In this document: in pieces, positions 8,061 to 16,417 of the stretch
Numbering within the stretch: position 1 is the stretch's first letter
Layout of the letters: every line of letters starts with the position of its first letter
NCBI RefSeq assembly: GCF_020510625.1
Contig: NZ_CP075191.1
Span: 286,001-350,000 of the forward strand
From: Ferribacterium limneticum
GTDB lineage: Bacteria; Pseudomonadota; Gammaproteobacteria; Burkholderiales; Rhodocyclaceae
DNA length: 64,000 nt
Direction: 5' to 3'
Notes under the pieces: generated by a model
Told to the model about the DNA's origin: nothing
What the model saw: only the letters and a program-made list of their open reading frames with translations
Database searches by the model: none
Program-made: the position numbers and the translations under genes

Positions 8061-8639
8061 ATGAACAAGAATGTCGACGAACTGCTGGTGCGAATTCGCA
8101 GCTTGCAGGACGAACTGGAAGAGGAATACCGCCGGACGCGCGACGAGTGGTCGCAGAAGAAACAGGAACTGGCCGATGAGTTTCTTCGCCAGCAGCGCCG
8201 CTACAAGACCGGCCTTTTCCGTTTCCTGCTGCGGACGCGCTTCCTGGTCGCCCTGACGGCACCGGTAATCTATCTCGGCTGGATACCGTTTTTGCTGATG
8301 GACCTGTTTGTCAGCCTTTATCAGGCAGTCTGTTTTCCAATCTACCGGATTCCCAGGGTGCGGCGGGCCGACTATCTGGTTTTTGATCGCGAAGATCTGC
8401 CCTACCTGAACATCATCGAGAAATTCAACTGTTTCTATTGCTCATACGGCAACGGGGTGGCGGCCTATACGCGGGAAGTCGCCGCGCGGACCGAGCAATA
8501 CTGGTGCCCGATCAAGCACGCCCGGCGCGTCAAGGCTGCACATGATCGCTATCCGAATTTCTTCGATTATGGCGATGCCGAGGCGTTCCAGCAGGGCTTG
8601 AACCGGCTGCGCAAACAATACGACGACCCCGGGAAGTAG
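8061..8639 (+). CDS. Conserved membrane-associated protein with coiled coil and cysteine pairs
   Basis: The 192-aa product has three parts. Residues 1-45 are a charged heptad-like helix (ELLVRIRSLQDELEEEYRRT). Residues 65-100 are hydrophobic (FLVALTAPVIYLGWIPFLLM then LFVSLYQAVCFPIY), one or two membrane segments. The C-terminal domain contains FNCFYCSYGN and QYWCPIKHA, whose three cysteines could bind a metal or a cofactor. I do not know its function. The start at 8061 is the first ATG before the coiled coil and follows GGATCCACGCTG; a more upstream ATG at 8028 is less likely. It looks monocistronic. Confidence 0.75.
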   Translation: MNKNVDELLVRIRSLQDELEEEYRRTRDEWSQKKQELADEFLRQQRRYKTGLFRFLLRTRFLVALTAPVIYLGWIPFLLMDLFVSLYQAVCFPIYRIPRVRRADYLVFDREDLPYLNIIEKFNCFYCSYGNGVAAYTREVAARTEQYWCPIKHARRVKAAHDRYPNFFDYGDAEAFQQGLNRLRKQYDDPGK

Positions 8640-8654
8640 CGGGCCACGGTCCGC

Positions 8655-9593
8655 TCAGGGTTCGATGACGCTGACTTCAAACTCGAATGCGTGGTCGCCG
8701 CCCTGGTGCCAGGACTGCCCGAAACCGATCCGGCCATTGCCGGTCAGTGTCGCCATTTCTTTTCTGATCAGAATCTCCGGTGCGTCGGTCGTCGTGACGT
8801 AGGTGCCGTTCGTGCTCAGATCAACCAGCACGTAGTTGCCCAGGCGATAAATGATCCGGCAATGCTGCCGCGAGGCTTTCGGGCAATTGATCGCGATGTC
8901 GCTGGCCGGATCCCGGCCAATGGTCAGTAGCGAGCGATCGGTAGTGAAGCGGAGGACACGTTCGCCCTGGCGAATGATGATTCCATTGTGCGGTGTATCG
9001 GGGTCGGCTTCGGCGCTGCTTTTGGGGGGAGCCGCCCGCAACATGGGGAGTGAATTCCAGTCGACGGCATAAGCCGGTATTTCGGAGCCTTCGTTAACTA
9101 CCGCCACCGTTTTTTCGCGCAAGCTGACGGGTAGCGCTTCGGCCACACTTTCCGAAATCACGATGCTGGCCTCGTCAAGCAGCGAAGAGAGCTTGGAGGC
9201 GGTCGCTTCGGCTGGATCGACGGGGCCGGTTGAAATTCTTCTGGTTACTGACAGATGAATGCCAATCTTGAGCGCGATCTGGGTATCGGCAATCTGCGGA
9301 ATCACGGCGCAACGCCGCTGCATTTCGCAAGCCCCTAACAAGGCAGCCTCGGCCGTTTCGAAAGAGGCCAGCAGACTCTGCGGCATCTGCCTGATCAGTG
9401 CGCCGCCATGCGCTGCCAACACTCTTTCCAGCCGTTTCAGGCGGCGGCGAAACAGCTTGCCGAGCAAACTCGCGTCGAGTTCCGAGGCTTGCCCCGAAAT
9501 CTCGTGTACGGCGCCATGCACCAGATAGGCTGCGCCGGGCGCCTGGCGGGCGAAGCTTTTCGGTTTGTTAGAGGGAGTCGTCTGATTCTGCAT
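8655..9593 (-). CDS. FHA-domain protein with a degenerate nucleotide-cyclase-like domain
   Basis: The 312-aa protein has an N-terminal region (about 20-190) laid out like a class III adenylate cyclase homology domain: YLVHGAVHEISGQ, a MPQSLLASFETAEAALLGACEMQRR stretch (quoted as MPQSLLASFETAEAAL), and ALKIGIHLSVTRR. The metal-binding aspartates and the transition-state Asn/Arg are not evident. The C-terminal 85 residues form an FHA domain with LTIGRDPASDIAIN, SRQHCRI and VDLSTNGTYV, the phosphothreonine-binding signature. It should bind phosphorylated partners rather than make cAMP. The start at 9593 is preferred over a TTG at 9635. There are no partner kinases in the window. Confidence 0.8.
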   Translation of the reverse strand: MQNQTTPSNKPKSFARQAPGAAYLVHGAVHEISGQASELDASLLGKLFRRRLKRLERVLAAHGGALIRQMPQSLLASFETAEAALLGACEMQRRCAVIPQIADTQIALKIGIHLSVTRRISTGPVDPAEATASKLSSLLDEASIVISESVAEALPVSLREKTVAVVNEGSEIPAYAVDWNSLPMLRAAPPKSSAEADPDTPHNGIIIRQGERVLRFTTDRSLLTIGRDPASDIAINCPKASRQHCRIIYRLGNYVLVDLSTNGTYVTTTDAPEILIRKEMATLTGNGRIGFGQSWHQGGDHAFEFEVSVIEP

Positions 9594-9870
9594 TGTTTTC
9601 TGTTTGCCTGAATTCAGGCTGGCGGAGGCTGCCAATGCTCAGGCATGTTCATGGTTGGGCTGTGCATTTCAAATGCGCTGTCATCAGGATGGATACGGAT
9701 TGACAAGGGCATAGGAAGCTTAGCACTCCACACCTGTGTATTTGCAAAATTTTGTACTTTTGTTGAAAAATAGGTAGCCAAGAGGCTTGCACCGGGCAGC
9801 TGTGTCTCGGCTGAGCGCCGGGCTGCAGTCGGGGCACGCATGGCGCATGCCCCGGGATGTTTCGCTGCTT
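9594..9870. other. Gene-free spacer between the FHA and SPFH genes
   Basis: These 277 bp hold no convincing gene. The part next to 9593 should carry the FHA gene promoter on the minus strand. A stem CGGGGCA/TGCCCCG (9830-9854) lies just past the SPFH stop codon and may help terminate that transcript, though no T-run follows it. The segment near 9740-9770 is markedly AT-rich compared with the surroundings. Confidence 0.4.
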
Positions 9871-10731
9871 CTAGCCTTTTCTGCCGAACAGGCCGCGCAC
9901 GGCTTCCTGCAGATCGGCCGGCAGGACGACGACCTTGGCGTTGTCCTTCTCGCCCATGCGTTCCAGCGCAGCAATGTATTTTTCGCCGAGCATGTAGGAC
10001 ATCGGGCCGGTCTGGTCGCCGATGGCCGCCGTGATGCGGCGGATTGCCTCGGCCGAGGCTTCGGCCAGCATGACCTGGGCGTTAGCGTCGCGCTTGGCCG
10101 ACTCCAGTCGGGCTTCGGCTTCGAGAATGGCCGATTGCTTGGCGCCTTCCGAGCGGGTGACGACGGCCTTGCGCTCGCGCTCGGCGGCGGCCTGCATTTC
10201 CATCGCCTTCTGCATCGACTGCGAGGGCTTGATATCCTGGATTTCGACCGACTTGACGGTCAGGCCCCAATCGACGGCTTCGTCGGCGATGCTTTCGCGC
10301 AGCCGGGCCTTGATCTTGTCGCGCGACGAGAGCGCCTCGTCGAGCTCCATTTCGCCGACGATGGAACGCAGCGTGGTCATGATCAGGTTGCGGATCGCTT
10401 CCGAGAAATCGGTCACGCCATAAACCGCCTTGACCGGGTCGGTCACCTTGATGAAGGCGATGGCATTGGTCAGGATCACCGCGTTGTCGCGGGTGATCAC
10501 CTCCTGCTCCTGGACGTCGAGGATGATGTCCTTGGTCACCAGTTGGTAGGCGATCTTGTCGAGGTAGGGAATGACGATGTTGAGGCCCGGCTTCAGCGTG
10601 CCGTGGTACTTGCCGAGCCGTTCGACGATCCACTCCTCGCCCTGCGGCACGATGCGCACGCCCTTGGCGATGGTGACGATGACAAAGACCAGAATGGCCA
10701 GCGTGACGATAAATCCTGCGTTCAAGTCCAT
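9871..10731 (-). CDS. SPFH/stomatin-like membrane protein (QmcA-type)
   Basis: The 286-aa protein has one N-terminal membrane helix (residues 5-22, AGFIVTLAILVFVIVTIAKG) and then the SPFH domain starting VRIVPQGEEWIVERLGKYHG. The RDNAVILTNAIAFIKVTDP strand and the IRNLIMTTLRSIVGEMELDEAL helix are characteristic. A long alanine/glutamate-rich helix near 170-235 should drive oligomerisation. It ends in the short GLFGRKG tail. Such proteins form microdomain scaffolds that work with NfeD partners, and the nfeD-like gene lies immediately upstream on the same strand, 11 bp away, so the two form an operon. Confidence 0.9.
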   Translation of the reverse strand: MDLNAGFIVTLAILVFVIVTIAKGVRIVPQGEEWIVERLGKYHGTLKPGLNIVIPYLDKIAYQLVTKDIILDVQEQEVITRDNAVILTNAIAFIKVTDPVKAVYGVTDFSEAIRNLIMTTLRSIVGEMELDEALSSRDKIKARLRESIADEAVDWGLTVKSVEIQDIKPSQSMQKAMEMQAAAERERKAVVTRSEGAKQSAILEAEARLESAKRDANAQVMLAEASAEAIRRITAAIGDQTGPMSYMLGEKYIAALERMGEKDNAKVVVLPADLQEAVRGLFGRKG

Positions 10732-10742
10732 TTTTGCTTCCT

Positions 10743-11183
10743 TTAAGCCTTGCTGACTTTGACGAAACTGCCTTCAACAGAGGTCACCTTGACCCGTTCA
10801 CCGGCAGCGATGGCAGCATCCGACAGGCAAACCCATTCCTCGGAGCCGAGGATTGGTCGCTGAAAACGTACCTTGCCGCGCTCGAAAGGGGCAACGGCGC
10901 TGACCAGCAGGCCGATTTCGCCGATGGCCTCGCCGTCGGCCGTACCCGAGCGGGTCTTGATGAAACTCTGTTTGAAGACGCGGAACCACAGCACGACCAT
11001 GGCCAGCGAGGCCAGCGTCCAGGTTGCCAACTGGGCGGTCAGTGAAAGGTCGAAGGCCAGCGCCAGAAGCCCGACGAGCAGGGCACCCAGGCCGAACCAG
11101 ACGATGAAGAACGAGGGGATGACGAGCTCGGCAAGAACCAGCACGATGCCGCCGACAACCCAGTGCCACCATTCAGGATGCAT
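10743..11183 (-). CDS. NfeD-family membrane protein
   Basis: This short NfeD (146 aa) has two to three membrane helices (VVGGIVLVLAELVIPSFFIV near 10-28; ALLVGLLALAF; LATWTLASLAMVVLWF near 50-65). It ends in an OB-fold, GEIGLLVSAVAPFERGKVRFQ through GERVKVTSVEGSFVKVSK. It is the partner of the SPFH protein encoded directly downstream and probably stabilises it. The product lacks the ClpP-like protease domain of long NfeD proteins. The start at 11183 is preceded on the minus strand by an AAGGAGAAATAC ribosome site. Confidence 0.88.
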   Translation of the reverse strand: MHPEWWHWVVGGIVLVLAELVIPSFFIVWFGLGALLVGLLALAFDLSLTAQLATWTLASLAMVVLWFRVFKQSFIKTRSGTADGEAIGEIGLLVSAVAPFERGKVRFQRPILGSEEWVCLSDAAIAAGERVKVTSVEGSFVKVSKA

Positions 11184-11385
11184 GTATTTCTCCTTGTTCC
11201 GGCGAGTATTTAGGGTTTGCGTGACAGGGTCAAGGTGGAATGCGGTTTTTGCCTGTTTTTTGGCTCATCGCCTCTTATGATTCTTTTATGACTTTCGTCG
11301 TGATGCGAACGGACTATGAATTTGTCCTGTTTTTGTCGTGCCGGTGTAACAGAATGCATCAACAATCTGTGTCTTCATTCATCTG
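11184..11385. other. Upstream region of the Rhs island
   Basis: These 202 bp separate the divergently read nfeD and rhs genes, so both promoters should lie here. The GC content is visibly lower than in the flanks from about 11230 on, marking the left edge of the accessory island. I could not assign a clear -35/-10 pair for rhs. Confidence 0.35.
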
Positions 11386-14300
11386 TTGGCGGAAACCGGT
11401 GTTCCGATCCATATTTCTTGCTATTTCGTGAAAACACCTAACGCGTCAGTCCGGGAAAAACACAAAACCAGGGGGCGGTGGGTGTATTTTCGACAGCAAG
11501 CGCCGAGTCACGTCAAGCGGGGTGGCACGCTCGATCCTTTCGATAAAGCCGGAGGGCTATCCATCAGATATCTGGCTCCATTGTTGATTGCCTTGTCGGC
11601 ATCGGTCACAGAGTGTCCGGCCGTCGACCGCGCACCAAGCCGCCATTGGGAAAACTGTGCGAATGTTCCCGGACTCTATGATTCGGGGCAACAGGTATGC
11701 GATGCCAGAACGAAACTTATCAACTGGCAATGGCCTCTAATCTTCGAGCCCGGCAGTGGTGACCCCTTAATTGGTTACGCTTTTTGTAAGGCGCAGCGAC
11801 CATCGGGGACAATCGATACCATGGCTTATCCCCGGTACAGAAACTTCTGTCCCGCAGGGTATCTGGGAATTGGCTACCTTGGAGAAACAGACAATTGCAC
11901 CACCAGTGGCGCCAGTTATTACCCTGCAGGCTATTCGGGATACGACGTCATTTGTCGGCGCAGTGACAGCCAGCCAGACTTCGAAAAAAATCAAGGGCCG
12001 ATGAATTGTGTGGGCAATCCAATCAATCCCGGTTTCCAGAATAAATATGAAGCCCAAGCCGATTATGAGCATGGCGGAACGCATCTTTCACTGAAACGCT
12101 CGTATAACAGTCGGGCCGTTGCCATGGAGAGGAGCAAAGGCTCATACAACGGCTCGTATGGGGTACCGTTGCTCTCCGGGAGCATTGGCACCAACTGGCG
12201 TAGCAGCCATTCTCTCTTCCTTAAGATTTTTCAAGGAGGGGGCATAAGCACTGTCTCTGTCGCCCGTCCCGACGGACGGGCGGTGTTTTTCAATCTATCG
12301 GGTAATGCTTGGCTGCCTGAAGCCGATATCTCTGATCGAATCCTCGAAGTCAAAGACGTGAACGGGGTCCGTTCAGGCTGGCGATACTTTGTCGCTGCTG
12401 ACAACTCGGTTGAAACCTACGGTGATACGGGCAACCTTCTAGCTGTCACTGATCGCTCCGGTCAAACCCTGAGTCTAATTTACGATCTGCCAGATAGTGC
12501 AGGTGGGGACAATAACGCCAACACCCTTGACGTGGTCGCTGATCCATTTGGTCGAAGGTTGGTTTTTAGCCACGATACGCAAAATCGCCTTTCTACTGTC
12601 ATTACTCCAAGCAGCAGTTCGATTTCGTACATTTATGATGCAAAAGGCAATCTCGCATCGGTGATCTACCCGGATGGCAAGACCAAGACCTATCACTACA
12701 ACGAGTCGGCCTACACCAGTGGAGCCGACCTTCCGAATGCGCTGACGGGGATCACCGACGAGAACAGTGTGCGTTATGCCACATACCGGTACGATACCCA
12801 AGGCCGGGCCATTTCCACTGGTCACACCGAAGGTGCTGATCTTCACACCGTGGCCTACGGCGCCAACAGCGCCACGGTCACCGACCCTCTAGGTTCCCAG
12901 CGGGTCTATAGCTTCCAGACGATTCTGGGCGTTGTCAAAAGCACCGGCGTTTCCCAGCCCGGCGGCAGTGGCTGCGGCGCGGCGAGCAGCAACCTCACCT
13001 ACGACACCAACGGCAACGTCGCCACGCGCACCGACTTCAACGGCAATACCACCGCCTACACCTACGACCTGACCCGCAATCTCGAAACCCAGCGGATCGA
13101 AGCCGCCGGCAAACCCGAAGCGCGGACCATTTCCACCCAGTGGCACGCCACCTGGCGCCAGCCCGCCCAGCGCGCCGAACCCAAGAAACGCACCACCTGG
13201 GTCTATAACGGTGACGGCGGCGCCTACTGCGCCCCGACCACGGCCACCGTCCCCAGCCTCAATGGCGGCACCCAGCCCATCGGCGTCGTCTGTTCCAAGA
13301 CCGAACAAGCCACCACCGATGAAACCGGCACATCCGGTCTTGCTGCCACGACTACCGGTGCGCCCCGCACCTGGCGCTACACCTACAACGCCTTTGGCCA
13401 AGTCCTCACTGCCGACGGCCCGCGCACCGACGTGGCCGATGTCACCTCCACCACGTACTACGCCGCCGACGACCCCGACCTCGGCAAACGCGGCAACATC
13501 GCCACCGTCACCAACCCCCTCGGTCATCTCACCCGCTACACCGCCTACGACCTCAACGGCCGGCCGCTGTCGATCACCGACCCCAATGGCACCGTCACCA
13601 CGCTGAGCTACACCCCGCGCGGCTGGCTCAAGACGCGCAGCGTGGCCGGCCAGACCACCACCTACGACTACACCCCCTGGGGCGGCCTTGCCCAAGTCAG
13701 CTACCCCGACGGCAGCGGCATCAGCTACACCCACGACGCCGCCCACCGTCTCACCGCGATCGTCGACAGCGCCGGGCGGGGCGTGCACTACACCCTCGAC
13801 CCCGCCGGCCACCGCCTCCAGGAAGACTACCGCAACGCCGACGGCTCACCGGCCCGGCAAGTCAGCCGCATCTTCGACGCCCTCGGTCGCCTGAAAGACG
13901 AAATCGAAGGCAACAGTCCGCCGCACACCCTCGGCTACACCGCCAACGGCGAACCGCGCTACCGCATCACCGCCAAGGGCGACACCACCACCGACGACAT
14001 CGACCCCCTGGGCCGCCCGGTCAAGCGCACCGATCCCGAGAACGGCAGCGCCCAGCCCACCCTCATGGCCTATGACCGCCTCGACCAGCTCACCCGGCTG
14101 ACCGCTCCGAACGGCGCCGTCACCGCCTTTGACATCGATGGCCTGGGCAACGTCTGGAAAGAAAGCTCAGCCGACCGCGGCAGTGTGGACAGCACCTTCG
14201 ATGCCGCCGGCAATGTGCTAACCAGAAAGGATGCCCGAGGGCTGACCGTCACCACCACTTATGACGCTCTCAACCGGCCGACCCAAATCACCACCAGTAG

Positions 14301-16134
14301 CGGCAAGACCCAGAGCCTGAGTTGGGACACCAGCTGCGCCAACGGCATCGGCCGGCTGTGCCAGAAAACCGACGGGGCGGGCAGCACGACCTATTCGTAT
14401 GACACACGAGGCAATCTGACCAGCGAAACGCGCAGCGAAGGCGGGCGCAGCTTCACCACCACTTACGCCCACAACACCGCCGACCGCCCCACCGACGTCA
14501 TCGCCCCGACCGGCGAAACCCTTATCCCGACGCTCGACCCCGGCGGCAAGACCCAAGCCCTGAGCGCCACCGGAGCAGGCACGACCACGGCTATCGCCAG
14601 CGCCATCGCCTATAGCGCCACCGGGCAAATCACCGCCCAGCAACTCGGCCTGACCTGGCTGACGGTGAACTACGACAGCGCCGGGCGGGTGGACAGCGAA
14701 ACCGCCACCGTCCAGGCCGAACCTTCATCCAACGGCGATGTGCCATTGCCCGGCTGGGCCTTGGCCGTGCTCGGTGCCACCCTGTTCGGCCTGACCCGGC
14801 GCCGGCTGGCCGGGGCAACGCTTTCCCTGTTCGCCGCGTGCATTCTGACGCTCTTTCTGGGCACGCCTCCCGCCGCCCAAGCCGCCGACCTCGATCTCGA
14901 CTACGACGCCAACGGCAACGTCATCAGCAAGACCACGGCCAGCGGCACGACGAACTACACCTACGACAAACTCGACCGCCTCGACACCGAGGCCGGCCCA
15001 CCCGGCAACCGTGACCACGCCTACGACCCCAACGGCAATCGGACGAGTGACGGGGCCGGCACCACGGCGACCTTTACCCCCAACACCGACCGGGTGGCGA
15101 CCATCAACGGGGTCAGCGTCACGCTGGACGCGGCCGGCAACCTGACCGCTGACGGCACGTACAAATATGTCTGGGACGACTTCGGTGATCTGACTGAACT
15201 ACGCAAGGCCGACAACACGCTACTCGCTACCTACTACTACGATGACCGCCACCGGCGCACCCGCAAGGTGACCACCGCCGCCGCCCCGCAAGGGGCGACG
15301 ACGACCTTCTACATTTACCTGCCGGACGGCCGGTTGCTCGCCGAGATGGGCGGATCAGGCGAAGCCCTGATGACCTACGTCTGGAACGGCGACATACTCA
15401 CCGGGATCATTGTCCATCAACCGCAACGCACGGTATATACCGTGCAGGTCGACCATCTGGGCACGCCCTATCAGGTACGGACGATCGAAGGCAAGATCGT
15501 CTGGCGCTGGGAACCGGATGGCTATGGGCGAACCGCACCGAACGAGGATGTGGATGGGGACGGGAAGAAGCTGACGCTGAACGTTCGGTTCCCGGGGCAA
15601 TACTTCGACAGGGAATCGGGGCTGCATTACAACTGGCATCGGTATTACAGTCCGAAGATCGGCTACATCAGTCCGGACCCGATTGGGATTGCTGGGGGCA
15701 TGAATTTGTACAGCTATGTCGGGGGGAATCCGGTGAACGCATATGATCCGGACGGATTGCGACAATCACTACCGAATGCACCCCAAGGACATCCTGGCTA
15801 TGTTCCACCGGTATCAGGTTCTCCATGCGTCGCACAAGCGTTTCTGAGCAACTACGCCGATATGCGTGACGCCAATACTATCGGCGCGGATAAGTACTTT
15901 CATTGCAAGGCAAATTGCGAGGCCACCCGGTGCGGCCAATCAGGCGACGATCAAGCATGCTTCATCTCAGATGCACGAGAATGGGCGGACCAAAATATAA
16001 AAGGCGACCCTGCGAGTGCTTCCGCTGCAGATCAGGTTGCGAATCAGTTTGGTAGGAAAAATGCAAATAGCTCTGGAACATGCTCGCAGGTCTGCACTCC
16101 ATTTCGGCCAAACGGCCTGCCAGCAAGATACTGA
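11386..16134 (+). CDS. Rhs/YD-repeat protein with internal hydrophobic module and serum amyloid A-like C-terminal tip
   Basis: The 1582-aa protein has a cysteine-rich N-terminal part and a [17 protein letters not shown] segment near residue 212, like the DUF6531 start of Rhs shells. About 40 YD repeats follow (for example [12 protein letters not shown]). Near residues 1115-1168 there is [19 protein letters not shown], then RRR, a second hydrophobic stretch, and AAQAADL. The core ends with [19 protein letters not shown] and NAYDPDG. The tip, residues 1486-1582, resembles serum amyloid A. The frame has no ATG near the 5' end; TTG 11386 and GTG 11482 are both possible. Likely an exported polymorphic effector; no VgrG or secretion genes are nearby. 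GC drops in the first 1.4 kb and in the tip, typical of rhs modularity. Confidence 0.85.
   Translation: [1582 protein letters not shown]
14728..14889 (+). other. Internal sorting-signal-like plus signal-peptide-like module in Rhs
   Basis: The segment encodes DVPLPGW, a hydrophobic stretch ([12 protein letters not shown]), TRRR, a second hydrophobic stretch ([14 protein letters not shown]) and PAAQA before ADL. The first half looks like a short C-terminal sorting signal (PLP-W, membrane helix, Arg cluster). The second half looks like a Sec signal peptide with an AxA cleavage site. YD repeats run on both sides. The second rhs copy has the same module at 17749-17910 with a more divergent second helix. 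Confidence 0.75.
15841..16134 (+). other. Serum amyloid A-like C-terminal domain of Rhs
   Basis: The tip reads [18 protein letters not shown], then [43 protein letters not shown] and ends [10 protein letters not shown]. From memory, vertebrate serum amyloid A has the same order of blocks: [36 protein letters not shown] and [11 protein letters not shown]. The length (about 97 residues) matches mature SAA. Six or seven cysteines are added here that SAA lacks. The domain follows the Rhs core directly, in the slot normally held by the toxin. Confidence 0.8.
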
Positions 16135-16144
16135 GGGAACCTAA

Positions 16145-16294
16145 ATGAATAGAAAAATGGGATTTATCCTAGTCGTGGTTATTTGTACATTTGTGGCAGT
16201 TGGTTTCTGGTTGCGTAACGAATTCCGGATCGATAGCTGTCTTGATCAGGGTGGCAGATGGAATTACGAAGTTGGCGGATGCGAGTTCCGGTAG
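16145..16294 (+). CDS. Small membrane-anchored protein, candidate Rhs immunity protein
   Basis: A 49-codon frame begins ten bases after the rhs stop codon with GGAAC upstream. The product starts MNRKMGFILVVVICTFVAVG, a single N-terminal membrane helix or signal anchor. It ends in a small periplasmic part with the motif CLDQGGRWNYEVGGCEF, whose two cysteines probably pair. Similar CLDxGGxW...C miniproteins are, from memory, common beside Rhs and other effector genes. Position right after the effector suggests an immunity role; that is inference. The low GC matches the Rhs tip and not the core genome. Confidence 0.6.
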   Translation: MNRKMGFILVVVICTFVAVGFWLRNEFRIDSCLDQGGRWNYEVGGCEFR

Positions 16295-16380
16295 CAAGCC
16301 AAAGGGTCGGAGTGAATAGAAAAAATGGGGATCGCTTGACTTGACTCGCCTTTCGCCCCAGCCAACGAACTTCAACCTCA

Positions 16381-16417
16381 TTTCATTTTTCGCTCTTTTT
16401 CCCGGTTGACCGTAGAA
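16381..16417 (+). repeat. Dispersed repeat copy B at the edge of the second rhs
   Basis: The copy reads TTTCATTTTTCGCTC then TTTTTCCCGGTTGACCGTAG. It lies exactly at the 5' boundary of the truncated rhs copy, with the Rhs-coding similarity starting about 50 bp later. This placement suggests the element or its recombination marks the breakpoint. Confidence 0.65.

Noticed and set aside
9787..10746. A 319-codon open frame antisense to the SPFH gene
   Set aside because: The minus-strand SPFH protein has a complete conserved fold; the opposite frame has no recognisable features.
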